Translations under genes and position numbers: made by a program
Virus record (IMG/VR): IMGVR_UViG_3300027969_000100
Location: 1-63,719 of that record
Origin: a virus
Direction: 5' to 3' (one strand)
DNA length: 63,719 nucleotides
Shown here: in pieces, positions 41,955 through 49,218 of the stretch
How the letters are laid out: each line of letters begins with the position of its first letter
How positions within the stretch are numbered: the first letter of the stretch is position 1
The notes under the pieces: generated by a model
What the model was told of the DNA's origin: nothing
Database searches by the model: none
What the model saw: only the letters and a program-made list of their open reading frames with translations

Positions 41955-42163
41955 TTTTTTTCTAAGTTTAAGTCTTGTGCTATTAAATAAATTGATTCCG
42001 AAATCTGCTCCATAGTCCACGCATTTGTTAACGCCATCTCAAGTATTTTGTAGGCATCCGTGTCGCTACATTCCCAAGATGAAGTTACATCATCTATGTG
42101 CCATAGGTTGCCAGTAAAGAACCCTTGCTCTGCCAAGAATTTTCTTGCGTCATCTGTAGTCAT
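41951..42163 (-). CDS. Hypothetical protein, 70 aa
   Basis: A short helical protein (MTTDDARKFLAEQGFFTGNL start) coupled by four-base overlaps on both sides. No recognised motif. Confidence 0.5.
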   Translation of the reverse strand: MTTDDARKFLAEQGFFTGNLWHIDDVTSSWECSDTDAYKILEMALTNAWTMEQISESIYLIAQDLNLEKK

Positions 42164-42384
42164 ATGCTTATTAGTTTAGGTGTTGTGTATGAATAGAATT
42201 GGTTATCTGGATAGGCATCCAATAGGGCATCGATAAGTGTATCGTTGGTATACTCCTCACCAAACTCACGCTCCCGATTAACTATAGGCTCAATCACTTT
42301 CTTGATTTGAATCTCATTCAAGTCTGTGAGGATCACAAAGTTCTCCTCATCGTAGGCAGTTGTGTTAATTTCAAAGGCTTTCAT
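42160..42384 (-). CDS. Small protein, paralogue of the gene at 40681-40902
   Basis: The 74-residue protein shares the ILTDLNEIQIKKVIEPIVN core and an ALLDAYPDN motif with its paralogue 1.3 kb downstream in the same operon. It overlaps the Api92-like gene by 14 bases. Function unknown. Confidence 0.55.
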   Translation of the reverse strand: MKAFEINTTAYDEENFVILTDLNEIQIKKVIEPIVNREREFGEEYTNDTLIDALLDAYPDNQFYSYTTPKLISI

Positions 42385-42931
42385 TGTATATTTTAGTTAG
42401 TTCTTTCTTGTCATAAGTAGGTAAGTAGTCATAATCTTCTAGGAATTCCTCGACAGATTGTCCATCCTCAATTGCAGACTCAACATACCATTGAATTTCC
42501 ATCCAGAAATAGTCCACATCAAAATGATATAGTCCCTCCATGTATCCATAATCCTCCTCTGTGTATGTGCCATCTGAGTTGATGTATGTCTTGCCACAGA
42601 AATCCATACTAGACTCGTAGTAATGCATCTCTACTTCTACCCCATACTTCTTAGCTAGGTTAACACCAAACTCAATTGGTGGTGACCATGCAGTGTTGGG
42701 AGTTAGCAACAAGCCACCATCAAATTCTTGTGGCTCACATTCGTAGTAAGATACATCCCACTTTGTACCAAAGTATTCTAGATTAGTATTGTACCAATCC
42801 TCTGCATCTGGTACATCAATTAAAGTTTTGAATAAGTTATTCTCTTGCTTATTCTCAATGGACTCCAAAGCTTGTACAATCTTTGTAACATCTCCGGAAA
42901 TTGTGATTTCATTTGAACACCAGTTAGGCAT
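42371..42931 (-). CDS. DUF1281/Api92-like ferredoxin-fold protein
   Basis: The 186-residue protein starts MPNWCSNEITISGDV, the hallmark of the Api92-like/DUF1281 family. This family occurs on plasmids and phages and has a ferredoxin-like fold. The middle contains the usual aromatic-acidic stretch (WDVSYYECEPQEFDGG) and TPNTAWSPPIEFG. The family has no established function. Confidence 0.75.
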   Translation of the reverse strand: MPNWCSNEITISGDVTKIVQALESIENKQENNLFKTLIDVPDAEDWYNTNLEYFGTKWDVSYYECEPQEFDGGLLLTPNTAWSPPIEFGVNLAKKYGVEVEMHYYESSMDFCGKTYINSDGTYTEEDYGYMEGLYHFDVDYFWMEIQWYVESAIEDGQSVEEFLEDYDYLPTYDKKELTKIYNESL

Positions 42932-42935
42932 AGCT

Positions 42936-43109
42936 TTATTTGTTTAATTGATTGATAAACATTCCTGTGATTCTATCTTGTAGACTTAATTCATCTACAT
43001 GGTCTTCATCTAAGTAGGATTGCAATGCATCTTTCATTTTAATCCTCTCACTTTCATTACTAGTATACCAATCGATGAAATTCTCAATAATCATTTGTTT
43101 AATTTCCAT
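42936..43109 (-). CDS. Small hypothetical protein, 57 aa
   Basis: ATG 43109 opens MEIKQMIIENFIDWYTSNES and continues as a helical acidic protein to TAA at 42936. It fits exactly between its neighbours with short gaps. No known family. Confidence 0.55.
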   Translation of the reverse strand: MEIKQMIIENFIDWYTSNESERIKMKDALQSYLDEDHVDELSLQDRITGMFINQLNK

Positions 43110-43113
43110 GTTA

Positions 43114-43395
43114 TTAATGTGTCATTGCGTATATATAATCCTCATTATTTCTTAATGCATTTCTACATTCATTTTGTAAATCTGAATCCAGAATTTGAAT
43201 ACCTCTGAATGTACCTAGTCTACCACCATATGTTGATATACTTATCAAATTTTTATTTTCTTTAGCATACTCCTGCACATCATCTGTTTGATCCTTGAAT
43301 ACATCGTATGCTCGAATCACTCCAACTTGCCCGTACCTATCTACACTACACTCTCTGTAGTACTCCACTAATTTTTCCCTGATTAAATTTTCCAT
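43114..43395 (-). CDS. Hypothetical protein, 93 aa
   Basis: A mixed alpha/beta protein with STYGGRLGTFRGIQI in the middle, lying two bases after the preceding gene. No family recognised. Confidence 0.5.
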   Translation of the reverse strand: MENLIREKLVEYYRECSVDRYGQVGVIRAYDVFKDQTDDVQEYAKENKNLISISTYGGRLGTFRGIQILDSDLQNECRNALRNNEDYIYAMTH

Positions 43396-43397
43396 GA

Positions 43398-43598
43398 TTA
43401 AATGAATCTTATAATTACTTGTCTGTGTATGTCATCAATATTATGGTCATGCTCAAATCTTTTTAGAGACCATATCAATCCATGTGATTCTGCAATATCC
43501 ATGAACTCCGCATCTGATAGTTCAAAGTCTACCAATCTTTGATGTTCAAGTCCATCTAGAATCAAGTCTAGATTAACTCCATATACTTTTGTTTCCAT
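43398..43598 (-). CDS. Hypothetical protein, 66 aa
   Basis: A short acidic protein (VDFELSDAEFMDIAESHGLI) ending in basic strands. Position in the operon is the only support beyond an open frame. Confidence 0.5.
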   Translation of the reverse strand: METKVYGVNLDLILDGLEHQRLVDFELSDAEFMDIAESHGLIWSLKRFEHDHNIDDIHRQVIIRFI

Positions 43599-43602
43599 AG
43601 TC

Positions 43603-43752
43603 TTAAATTATTTTAGTTCCAATTACTTTTACTCTATCTTGATTCTTGTCCATCCATGACAGCCAATTGTCCATGTGTTTATCATCTTTGAACTCCCTGG
43701 TTTGTGCGAAGGATCTGCCATAGATCCCTCGCATGTAGATTACTGCTTTCAT
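43603..43752 (-). CDS. Small hypothetical protein, 49 aa
   Basis: ATG 43752 overlaps the upstream stop as ATGA and opens MKAVIYMRGIYGRSFAQTRE; TAA lies at 43603. It contains two Trp in DNWLSWMDK. Function unknown. Confidence 0.55.
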   Translation of the reverse strand: MKAVIYMRGIYGRSFAQTREFKDDKHMDNWLSWMDKNQDRVKVIGTKII

Positions 43753-44495
43753 ATTTCTTCAATGCTTCTGATTACAAATCCACTAGTATCTTTACTAGCT
43801 TGTCCCTTAGCTTTCAATGCCACAATACTATTCGGCATATCCAGAAATCTTAGGTCTGTTTCATCGCCATCGATGACATTCACTTCTCTATTGTTATACA
43901 CTATCTTACCCATCTTTACCAATTGTTCGTGTAACTCCTTAGAGAATACCATTGCGACATTCTTACCCTCGTTTAATACATTCCGAGAGTACTCAATATT
44001 TAACTTGGTCTCTGCCCTAGAGAATGTCAAGTAGTAGTTACCAATGTTATTGGTCAATACTCTACGAGGATTCTTTGTATAGTCATAAAATTGCACATTT
44101 GGAAACGCCTCGAAGATGTTTGAATAGTATCTATCCTCTAATTCTACCTTGATGTTCTCGAATGGTAGGTCTGATGTACCATTCAGTCGGATCACCAGAG
44201 AATTGCCATACTTTTTTTGCAGTTTTACAATCTCTTTGTAGATGTTGACCATGAACTCCTTTCGATTCTCTAAGAATTCCAATGTCTTGTTAATCCTTGC
44301 CGATTGGACATTTGTCATCGCTCCTCTGCCGGCAGTATACAAACAAACTTCTATACATCCATCTGTTGCATCTCCGCAGAGATTCACCTTGCCATTCCCT
44401 TGTTTATGAGGAGCTAGGTACATGATTCCCGTAAAGTAACCTAGCTTTTGTCCCTTACTAGTTTTTGCATCTGCATTTACTGATAGTAGTCCCAT
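43749..44495 (-). CDS. DUF7227-like phage protein
   Basis: I set the start at ATG 44495 (MGLLSVNADAKTSKGQK) because the 59 residues before it look like non-coding Arg/Thr-rich sequence. The 248-residue protein has the features I remember for this phage family: YFTGIMYLAPH, Cys residues in LCGDATDGCIEVCLYTAGRG, then RLNGTSDLPFE, FYDYTKNP and LTFSRAET. The four clustered Cys suggest a metal site, perhaps an iron-sulfur cluster of radical-SAM type, but this is inference. Confidence 0.65.
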   Translation of the reverse strand: MGLLSVNADAKTSKGQKLGYFTGIMYLAPHKQGNGKVNLCGDATDGCIEVCLYTAGRGAMTNVQSARINKTLEFLENRKEFMVNIYKEIVKLQKKYGNSLVIRLNGTSDLPFENIKVELEDRYYSNIFEAFPNVQFYDYTKNPRRVLTNNIGNYYLTFSRAETKLNIEYSRNVLNEGKNVAMVFSKELHEQLVKMGKIVYNNREVNVIDGDETDLRFLDMPNSIVALKAKGQASKDTSGFVIRSIEEI

Positions 44496-44517
44496 AGTTT
44501 TTTTTTTTGGTTTAAGA

Positions 44518-44730
44518 TTATATATTATTTTGTGAGCAAAAGTTATCATAGTATGCGTCCTCGTTTGCTTTGATGTGAGCGAATGTCTGGTTTGCTTCCT
44601 TCCTATCCTTGTATGCTTTCGATGATTCGCAGTATGCTTTGCCATCGTAGTAGATGGTCTCACCTTTGCCAATTACCTTGCCTGTCTCGGCACAAGTACT
44701 TTTGAATCTTGATGTGATAAATCTTCCCAT
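44518..44730 (-). CDS. Small phage protein with Cys pair, 70 aa
   Basis: Start ATG 44730 (MGRFITSRFKSTCAETGKVI). The CAETGKVIGKGETIYYDGKAYC spacing suggests a small zinc-binding or treble-clef-like fold, and similar short proteins are frequent in phages. Function unknown. Confidence 0.6.
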   Translation of the reverse strand: MGRFITSRFKSTCAETGKVIGKGETIYYDGKAYCESSKAYKDRKEANQTFAHIKANEDAYYDNFCSQNNI

Positions 44731-44734
44731 AGTT

Positions 44735-44824
44735 TTATAGTAGTTTAAGTCCAAGCATATATCCAAGTATAAATATTGGTAGCAATGCCACAATTGTGTA
44801 GATGATTAATCCTAGCGTTCTCAT
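44735..44824 (-). CDS. Single-helix membrane peptide, 29 aa
   Basis: ATG 44824 reads MRTLGLIIYTIVALLPIFIL and stops at 44735; nearly the whole peptide is one membrane helix. It lies one base from the next membrane peptide gene. Very short, so moderate support only. Confidence 0.4.
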   Translation of the reverse strand: MRTLGLIIYTIVALLPIFILGYMLGLKLL

Positions 44825-44825
44825 T

Positions 44826-44945
44826 TTAATAGGTGTTTGATATGTAGAATGATTTCTCCAATTGGATTCCATACATGATGCCGAGTACGATAATTACTGC
44901 CATAATCCCTATGGCAAGTAGTGTTCCTTTTGTGTTGTCTTTCAT
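44826..44945 (-). CDS. Single-helix membrane peptide, 39 aa
   Basis: ATG 44945 overlaps the upstream stop as ATGA. The peptide starts MKDNTKGTLLAIGIMAVIIV and ends in a polar tail, as expected for a small inner-membrane protein. The coupling supports a real gene. Confidence 0.5.
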   Translation of the reverse strand: MKDNTKGTLLAIGIMAVIIVLGIMYGIQLEKSFYISNTY

Positions 44946-45103
44946 CCTTTTATTAGTTCAATTGCAAATTCATATGCTTCCTCCCATGTCAATGGATTCC
45001 ATCCATTACCTTCAGCATCCTCATCTGAGTACTCTCCGTTAGGATCATTACGGCATAGCCATTTAATTAATTCTTCTCTGGTGTATTTTTCGAAATCTTC
45101 CAT
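44942..45103 (-). CDS. Small acidic protein, 53 aa
   Basis: ATG 45103 opens MEDFEKYTREELIKWLCRND and ends with TGA overlapping the next ATG. It contains an acidic Gly-rich loop (EYSDEDAEGNGW). No known family. Confidence 0.55.
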   Translation of the reverse strand: MEDFEKYTREELIKWLCRNDPNGEYSDEDAEGNGWNPLTWEEAYEFAIELIKG

Positions 45104-45138
45104 TATTTTGATAGGTTTTGATTTGGTTTATGGTTAAG

Positions 45139-45156
45139 ACCAATCCGTAGATTGGT
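45139..45156 (-). other. Stable hairpin with UACG (UNCG-type) loop
   Basis: On the minus strand ACCAATC and GATTGGT pair perfectly around TACG, closed by C-G, a classic cUACGg tetraloop. No long T-run follows, so it looks like an mRNA-stability or processing hairpin in the gap between two minus-strand genes rather than a terminator. Confidence 0.6.
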
Positions 45157-45179
45157 TTCGACTATTTAAGTCTCGTCAG

Positions 45180-45392
45180 TTAACCTATAACTAAATTTTT
45201 GTTTATGCCATCGGCATCTGTAGACTCGATTTCGGCTGCTATGTCTAGCCATTTTTGAGCATCCTCTTTTAAAGATTCTACCATATACCAGTAGTCTCTT
45301 TCTTTTGCTACTTCGGCTTTTGCTTTGTAGTGCTTGTAAAGTGCGAAGGCTTCGAATCTTGTGATTTCAACGATGTTTGCTTGAGTTGTCAT
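45180..45392 (-). CDS. Hypothetical helical protein, 70 aa
   Basis: A helical charged protein (FEAFALYKHYKAKAEVAKER), one of the first two genes of the minus block and thus probably expressed very early. Function unknown; a host-takeover role is possible. Confidence 0.5.
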   Translation of the reverse strand: MTTQANIVEITRFEAFALYKHYKAKAEVAKERDYWYMVESLKEDAQKWLDIAAEIESTDADGINKNLVIG

Positions 45393-45404
45393 TTGTTTTT
45401 TGGT

Positions 45405-45659
45405 TTATGAATAAATAATCTTTTCAATATTAGTAACTTCTCTTTTGGGCAAGTAGTAACATGCATCCAAGTATTGGTCAAATACATTCTCACATTTTCT
45501 ATCCAATTGAATGCCTTTTTTCTCCTCATCATTGTCATATGCTCTGTCTCTCTCACTACTTAATGCATTGTACTTCTCAAGGTATTTTACTGCCTTGTTT
45601 ACCATCCTCTGATTTTTCTTTGTGATTGCTACTATCATTTCTCTTTTTGTTTTGGTCAT
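45405..45659 (-). CDS. Hypothetical basic helical protein, 84 aa
   Basis: The first gene of the minus-strand block, next to the candidate origin. It starts MTKTKREMIVAITKKNQRMV and is highly basic at the N-terminus, then acidic. It could bind nucleic acid. No family recognised. Confidence 0.5.
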   Translation of the reverse strand: MTKTKREMIVAITKKNQRMVNKAVKYLEKYNALSSERDRAYDNDEEKKGIQLDRKCENVFDQYLDACYYLPKREVTNIEKIIYS

Positions 45660-45889
45660 AGATATCCACCTCAGCCCTTATGGCTGTTTTTGGCGTTGTG
45701 CTTATTGCATGTACAAAGGATGTTCTTTTCTAGTTCATATCCTAATACTCGTTCAATTTATTTTCAATATTTATTAAACTTTTATGTAAGTGATTGATAA
45801 TCAGCGAGATTAATTTTGTTATTGGTGTTATATATTATTTATCCTTAGAATCTATGGGACTTGGGTAAAGCAAAGTATCCTCTTATCCC

Positions 45890-45911
45890 TTGTGGATATC
45901 TTGTGGATATC
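45890..45911 (+). repeat. Two tandem 11-bp DnaA-box-like repeats (TTGTGGATATC)
   Basis: The two copies are perfect and adjacent, giving one helical turn spacing. Each contains TGTGGATAT, one base away from the inverse DnaA box TGTGGATAA. A related TTATCCC precedes them at 45883. Confidence 0.7.
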
Positions 45912-45947
45912 TTTTGTTGACTACGAGTCAAGTTTATCTGGAAGAAA

Positions 45948-45971
45948 GGTAGCTAGGTAGGTAGCTAGGTA
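45948..45971 (+). repeat. Two tandem 12-bp repeats (GGTAGCTAGGTA)
   Basis: Two perfect adjacent copies, followed by the partial match GCAAGCTAGGGC. They lie 37 bases from the DnaA-box-like repeats and may be iterons for a phage initiator. Confidence 0.7.
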
Positions 45972-46166
45972 GGGATGCAAGCTAGGGCATAGGAGTTCGT
46001 ATATCCTAGGCACTACTACTTGCAGTGAGCAGATAGGAAAAGCCAAAAAATCCATGGCAAGCCGATTGACTGCCTACCCCCCATGCCGAAAAAAAAATCG
46101 TTTCCGCTTTGGGCCGGCTGTCGTAATTTGGTGGTATTACCCAAACAGTCCTATCATCTAAAGTAT

Positions 46167-46174
46167 TATATTTG
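46167..46174 (+). promoter_or_regulatory. Bacteroidota -7 promoter box TATATTTG
   Basis: It lies 21 bases before ATG 46196 at the right edge of the gene-free region and would drive the small gene there. Because the box overlaps the TTG at 46172, that upstream start cannot be used. Confidence 0.65.
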
Positions 46175-46195
46175 TGCATGATTGATGGACTAACA

Positions 46196-46375
46196 ATGAA
46201 GAACGGTCGTTTGATAAATGATCGTCCTAACAGCGTAACAGGAATTCAAAAGGCTATCGATATTAAGAGAACCTTGAAGAAAGCAGAGAAGCTTGAGATG
46301 TATTCTGAAGCTGTGTCACTAGGTATTCAGAGAGCAGGCAATGACGATAACATCAGAGGGATGTTCTTGAAGTAG
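46196..46375 (+). CDS. Small basic protein next to the origin region, 59 aa
   Basis: I choose ATG 46196 (MKNGRLINDRPNSVTGIQKA) as the first start safely downstream of the promoter box; ATG 46178 would leave almost no leader. The product is basic and helical and could bind DNA. It is a single-gene unit between a promoter and a terminator on the divergent side of the origin region, a common place for early regulators. No family recognised. Confidence 0.5.
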   Translation: MKNGRLINDRPNSVTGIQKAIDIKRTLKKAEKLEMYSEAVSLGIQRAGNDDNIRGMFLK

Positions 46376-46395
46376 TAGCTTTTTGAGTTTATTTG

Positions 46396-46425
46396 AGAGA
46401 GGGATTTTATGGTCCCTCTTTTTTT
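46396..46425 (+). terminator. Intrinsic terminator
   Basis: AGAGGGA (46398-46404) pairs with TCCCTCT (46413-46419) around TTTTATGG and is followed by seven T. It closes the single-gene unit. Confidence 0.8.
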
Positions 46426-46476
46426 GTACCCAACATTCCAGATAAACTGTCATGGACTGTACGAAATTATGTCGTG

Positions 46477-46582
46477 TAACTAACTGATATCTAGAGTCCT
46501 GTCGATTATGTTAATTTTTAAAATGAATTGTAGTGAGAAAAATATAAAAGAGAGAGATTAATATATATATATATATAGGGAA
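46477..46582. promoter_or_regulatory. Duplicated two-part intergenic element, copy B
   Basis: TAACTAACTGATAT leads into TGTCGATTATGTTAATTT at 46500-46517, and about 43 bases later a (TA)8 run followed by GGGAA ends at 46582. The distance from TGTCG to GGG is 78 bases here and 77 in copy A (36491-36595). The two copies have the same orientation although their surroundings differ. Confidence 0.65.
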
Positions 46583-46621
46583 GAAGAAGTTTGTCATTCA
46601 ATTCGATATTCCATTTTTCAT

Positions 46622-46629
46622 TATCTTTG
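46622..46629 (+). promoter_or_regulatory. Bacteroidota -7 promoter box TATCTTTG
   Basis: Fits TAnnTTTG and lies 26 bases before ATG 46656, with an A-rich leader (aaacaaacaaaaaa) between. Confidence 0.6.
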
Positions 46630-46655
46630 TCTGAACAAACTAAACAAACAAAAAA

Positions 46656-46946
46656 ATGGAGAAGTTTTTAAGTATCCCAGTAACGAACGAGCAGAGACAA
46701 TTGGTTTCTGCTACAGGTATTGTGTTGATTGAGCAAGAGTCAACAACAGCTGTACATATTCACTACAAGTCAAGCACAGGAACTGATGTTGTGACAATTA
46801 CCCATGCGGCAGCTCCAGCAGGTAGCGAAGTTATGCGTGATGCTATTCAAGACGCTGTTGTCAGAGCATTGGGTACATCATGGACGTATGTAGCATTTGA
46901 GGTTCAAAACCTACCGTTTGCTGTATCAGGTATTACAATTGCTTAA
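46656..46946 (+). CDS. Conserved Bacteroidota phage protein, 96 aa
   Basis: The beta-rich protein starts MEKFLSIPVTNEQRQLVSAT, a start I remember from short proteins of Bacteroidota phages. It has its own promoter box, A-rich leader and strong terminator, which suggests an abundant product, perhaps a head decoration or another structural protein. No catalytic motif is visible. Confidence 0.6.
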   Translation: MEKFLSIPVTNEQRQLVSATGIVLIEQESTTAVHIHYKSSTGTDVVTITHAAAPAGSEVMRDAIQDAVVRALGTSWTYVAFEVQNLPFAVSGITIA

Positions 46947-46966
46947 TATTCCTGAGCTTATTGAAA

Positions 46967-46997
46967 TGGCCATTCTTCGGGATGGCTTTTTTTTTTG
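46967..46997 (+). terminator. Strong intrinsic terminator (TTCG loop)
   Basis: GCCATTC and GGATGGC pair around a TTCG tetraloop, followed by a run of ten T. Confidence 0.9.
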
Positions 46998-47011
46998 TAA
47001 AAATTATTTTA

Positions 47012-47019
47012 TAGATTTG
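47012..47019 (+). promoter_or_regulatory. Bacteroidota -7 promoter box TAGATTTG
   Basis: Fits TAnnTTTG and lies 16 bases before the groEL ATG, just downstream of a terminator. It would start a short-leader groEL transcript. Confidence 0.6.
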
Positions 47020-47035
47020 GTAAAATTTAATTCAA

Positions 47036-48637
47036 ATGGAACCTAAAGATTTATTTTTAGCCCAGGAGGGCAGACTAAAGTTAATTTCTGGCATCAAGAA
47101 GATTGCCGGAGCGGTCAAGAGTACGTTGGGGCCATATGGCAACACGGTACTAATTGAGAGTCCTAATCACACGCATGGTATTACTGTAACTAAAGATGGG
47201 GTGACTGTCGCTAAGGCTGTTGACCTACTTGACCCTGTGGAGAACCTTGCGGTTAAGATGATGAAGGAGGCGGCTGATAGAACGGCTACTGCTGCTGGTG
47301 ATGGCACTACTACTGCCATAGTGTTGACAGAGGGGTTGGTACTTGGATGGTTGGAGCATATTGGCACTGAGCAGTTAAATAATACTGAGGTGCTACGCAA
47401 CATATCTGAGCTGAGCACTAAGGTGATTGAGGGGTTGAAGAAGAAGAGTAAGAAGGTCACTAACTCAATGCTGCTTGACGTGGCAACTATCTCTGCGAAC
47501 AATGACAGTCACATAGGTCGAATCATTGCTGATGTGTACAAGGAGGTGGGGAAGAATGGCATAGTAACGGTGGAGCGAAGCCAGACTGCTGACACATATG
47601 CTGAGACCACTAGGGGGTTAAAGATTGACAGGGGGTACACAAGCCCACTGTTCATCAACGATCAGAGTAGGGACGAGTGCGTATTTGAGGATGTACTGGT
47701 GCTGGTGGCTGACATTGAGATAAGTAATGTCTTGCAGATTGAGAACGTGTTGAAGCCAATCATACAGGAGGGGAAGAAGCTACTGATCGTATCTCCATGC
47801 CACGTGAACGTGGTGAATACCTTGGCGGCAAACGTGATGAAGAGTAACCTAAAGATGTGCGTGGTTCAACCACCGAGCTTCGGGTACCGACAGCATGAGC
47901 TGATGCAGGACCTGGCGGTGAGTGTTGGGGCCACATACTTCAGTGAGAAGACCGGGGATGACCTGAGTCAGATCACTATTGCTGACCTAGGGCATGCAGC
48001 CAGAGTGGTGGTTGGCAAGGACAAGACCATAATCCTCAAGTCAGACCTCAAGCTCGACACTGCAAAGGTCGAGGAGCGAGTGGCACAGCTATGGCAGGCA
48101 CATAAGATTGCTAAGAAGAAGGTTGACAAGGACCACCTGTTGGAGCGAATCGCCTCCCTTACGGGAGGGATAGGTGTGATATACGTAGGTGGGCAGACTG
48201 ACCTAGAGCAGAAGGAGCTGTACGACCGTGTTGACGATGCGGTGTGTGCGGTACGATCCGCTCTGGAGGAGGGCATACTACCAGGTGCAGGCAAGGCACT
48301 GCTTGACGAGAGTGCTGTGATCAGAAGAGACCTATTATTTAACTTAAGCAAGGAGTACAATGCTGCTGTTGAGATACTATCCAATGCGATGATGGCACCA
48401 TTCCAGCAGATCCTAGCTAACGCTGGCCTCAAGCCAAGTGACGTATACAAGGAGGCGATGCCTGTTGGGCACGGGTACAACCTAAAGACGGGGCAGATGG
48501 GTGACCTAGTACAGATGGGTGTGATTGACCCACTAAAGGTGACACGCAGTGCGTTACAGAACGCTGTGAGTGTAGCGACAACTATATTGAGTACTAACGC
48601 CATCATAACTATGGCACGATCATACGAGACTAGATAA
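47036..48637 (+). CDS. groEL: Chaperonin GroEL
   Basis: A near-full-length GroEL of 533 residues. Equatorial-domain ATP site: STLGPYGN at 29-36, TKDGVTVAKA at 52-61 and GDGTTT at 88-93. The catalytic Asp pair lies in RVDDAVCAVRSALEEGI (D400/D401) and GAG follows. The apical domain is present. The GGM-rich C-terminal tail of bacterial GroEL is missing. Key ATPase residues are kept, so it should fold proteins in a ring, perhaps phage virion proteins. A phage GroES gene lies 2.7 kb downstream rather than adjacent. The divergence from bacterial GroEL (for example SPNHTHGITV) argues against recent host contamination. Confidence 0.95.
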   Translation: MEPKDLFLAQEGRLKLISGIKKIAGAVKSTLGPYGNTVLIESPNHTHGITVTKDGVTVAKAVDLLDPVENLAVKMMKEAADRTATAAGDGTTTAIVLTEGLVLGWLEHIGTEQLNNTEVLRNISELSTKVIEGLKKKSKKVTNSMLLDVATISANNDSHIGRIIADVYKEVGKNGIVTVERSQTADTYAETTRGLKIDRGYTSPLFINDQSRDECVFEDVLVLVADIEISNVLQIENVLKPIIQEGKKLLIVSPCHVNVVNTLAANVMKSNLKMCVVQPPSFGYRQHELMQDLAVSVGATYFSEKTGDDLSQITIADLGHAARVVVGKDKTIILKSDLKLDTAKVEERVAQLWQAHKIAKKKVDKDHLLERIASLTGGIGVIYVGGQTDLEQKELYDRVDDAVCAVRSALEEGILPGAGKALLDESAVIRRDLLFNLSKEYNAAVEILSNAMMAPFQQILANAGLKPSDVYKEAMPVGHGYNLKTGQMGDLVQMGVIDPLKVTRSALQNAVSVATTILSTNAIITMARSYETR

Positions 48638-48640
48638 GAT

Positions 48641-48874
48641 ATGGAGACAATACTAAACCCATTTGGGCACGGTCAGGTGACAAAAGTCGTTGACGAGAAC
48701 CGTAAGAGTTGGGTAGAATACCTAACTACATCAAAAGTGTTTGATGAGAATGAGTACTACGTGCTGTTCGAGGATGGCCTGCTGGTGAAGAAGGGTCGGT
48801 CTAAGTTCGGTACAAGCCAATACATCAGAGGAGAGCGGTTCAAAAAATTCATAGGGCACTATGAGACTGCTTAA
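48641..48874 (+). CDS. Small hypothetical protein after groEL, 77 aa
   Basis: It starts three bases after groEL and is probably co-transcribed. The beta-rich protein has a basic end (KKGRSKFGTSQYIRGERFKK). No family recognised; a chaperonin cofactor is conceivable only from position. Confidence 0.55.
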   Translation: METILNPFGHGQVTKVVDENRKSWVEYLTTSKVFDENEYYVLFEDGLLVKKGRSKFGTSQYIRGERFKKFIGHYETA

Positions 48875-48956
48875 GAGCTGGGCGATAACCGTGGGTCTAG
48901 CGATAGTGTTCGCATTGCTAGTGATATGGTGGTATGAGACTAGTAAAATAAATTAA
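48861..48956 (+). CDS. Single-helix membrane peptide, 31 aa
   Basis: ATG 48861 overlaps the previous gene by 14 bases and reads MRLLKSWAITVGLAIVFALL, then VIWWYETSKIN. One membrane helix with a basic N-terminus. Confidence 0.45.
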   Translation: MRLLKSWAITVGLAIVFALLVIWWYETSKIN

Positions 48957-48957
48957 G

Positions 48958-49218
48958 ATGGAGGCACCATTTGCAATTAAGGTAGGCGAGGTACTAGAGA
49001 AAATTGAGCGTATGCTCATTGAGAAGAACCGCAAGTACGGCAACTCAGCACTAGAGCCGATTGGTGTGTTCTCTCAGTTGTCCGCAAAAGAAGGACTACT
49101 GATCCGAATCGATGACAAGCTTAAGCGAATCAAGAACGGCAGCCTTGAGAAGGACGATGAGGACGTGGTGAACGACTTGATTGGGTACCTAGTGCTGTTA
49201 AAAATTCATGCAAAATGA
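48958..49218 (+). CDS. DUF1599/MazG-like nucleotide-modification-associated protein
   Basis: The 86-residue protein has the family pattern: KNRKYGNSALEP (24-35), then a helix with LLIRIDDKLKRIKN (about 48-61) and EDVVNDLIGYLVLL near the end. Such proteins are related to MazG-type pyrophosphatases and to nucleotide modification gene sets. It may adjust nucleotide pools. No base-modification pathway is seen in this window. Confidence 0.65.
   Translation: MEAPFAIKVGEVLEKIERMLIEKNRKYGNSALEPIGVFSQLSAKEGLLIRIDDKLKRIKNGSLEKDDEDVVNDLIGYLVLLKIHAK

Larger units (their letters stand above)
45660..46166. other. Gene-free divergent region, candidate replication origin
   Basis: About 500 bases without a convincing reading frame separate the minus-strand early block from the plus-strand genes. 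It holds an A/T-rich stretch (about 45740-45845), tandem DnaA-box-like repeats (45890-45911), a second tandem repeat (45948-45971) and a G/C-richer segment with GGGCCGGCTG near 46110. This arrangement is typical of a DnaA-type origin, and two DnaA-domain-IV-like proteins are encoded nearby. Inference only. Confidence 0.55.

Noticed and set aside
45890-45971. CRISPR array
   Set aside because: Only two adjacent copies of each repeat exist, with no spacers and no cas genes.
47968-48606. 212-codon minus-strand frame within groEL
   Set aside because: It is opposite a strongly conserved gene, has no start context and shows Ser/Thr/Cys-rich shadow composition.
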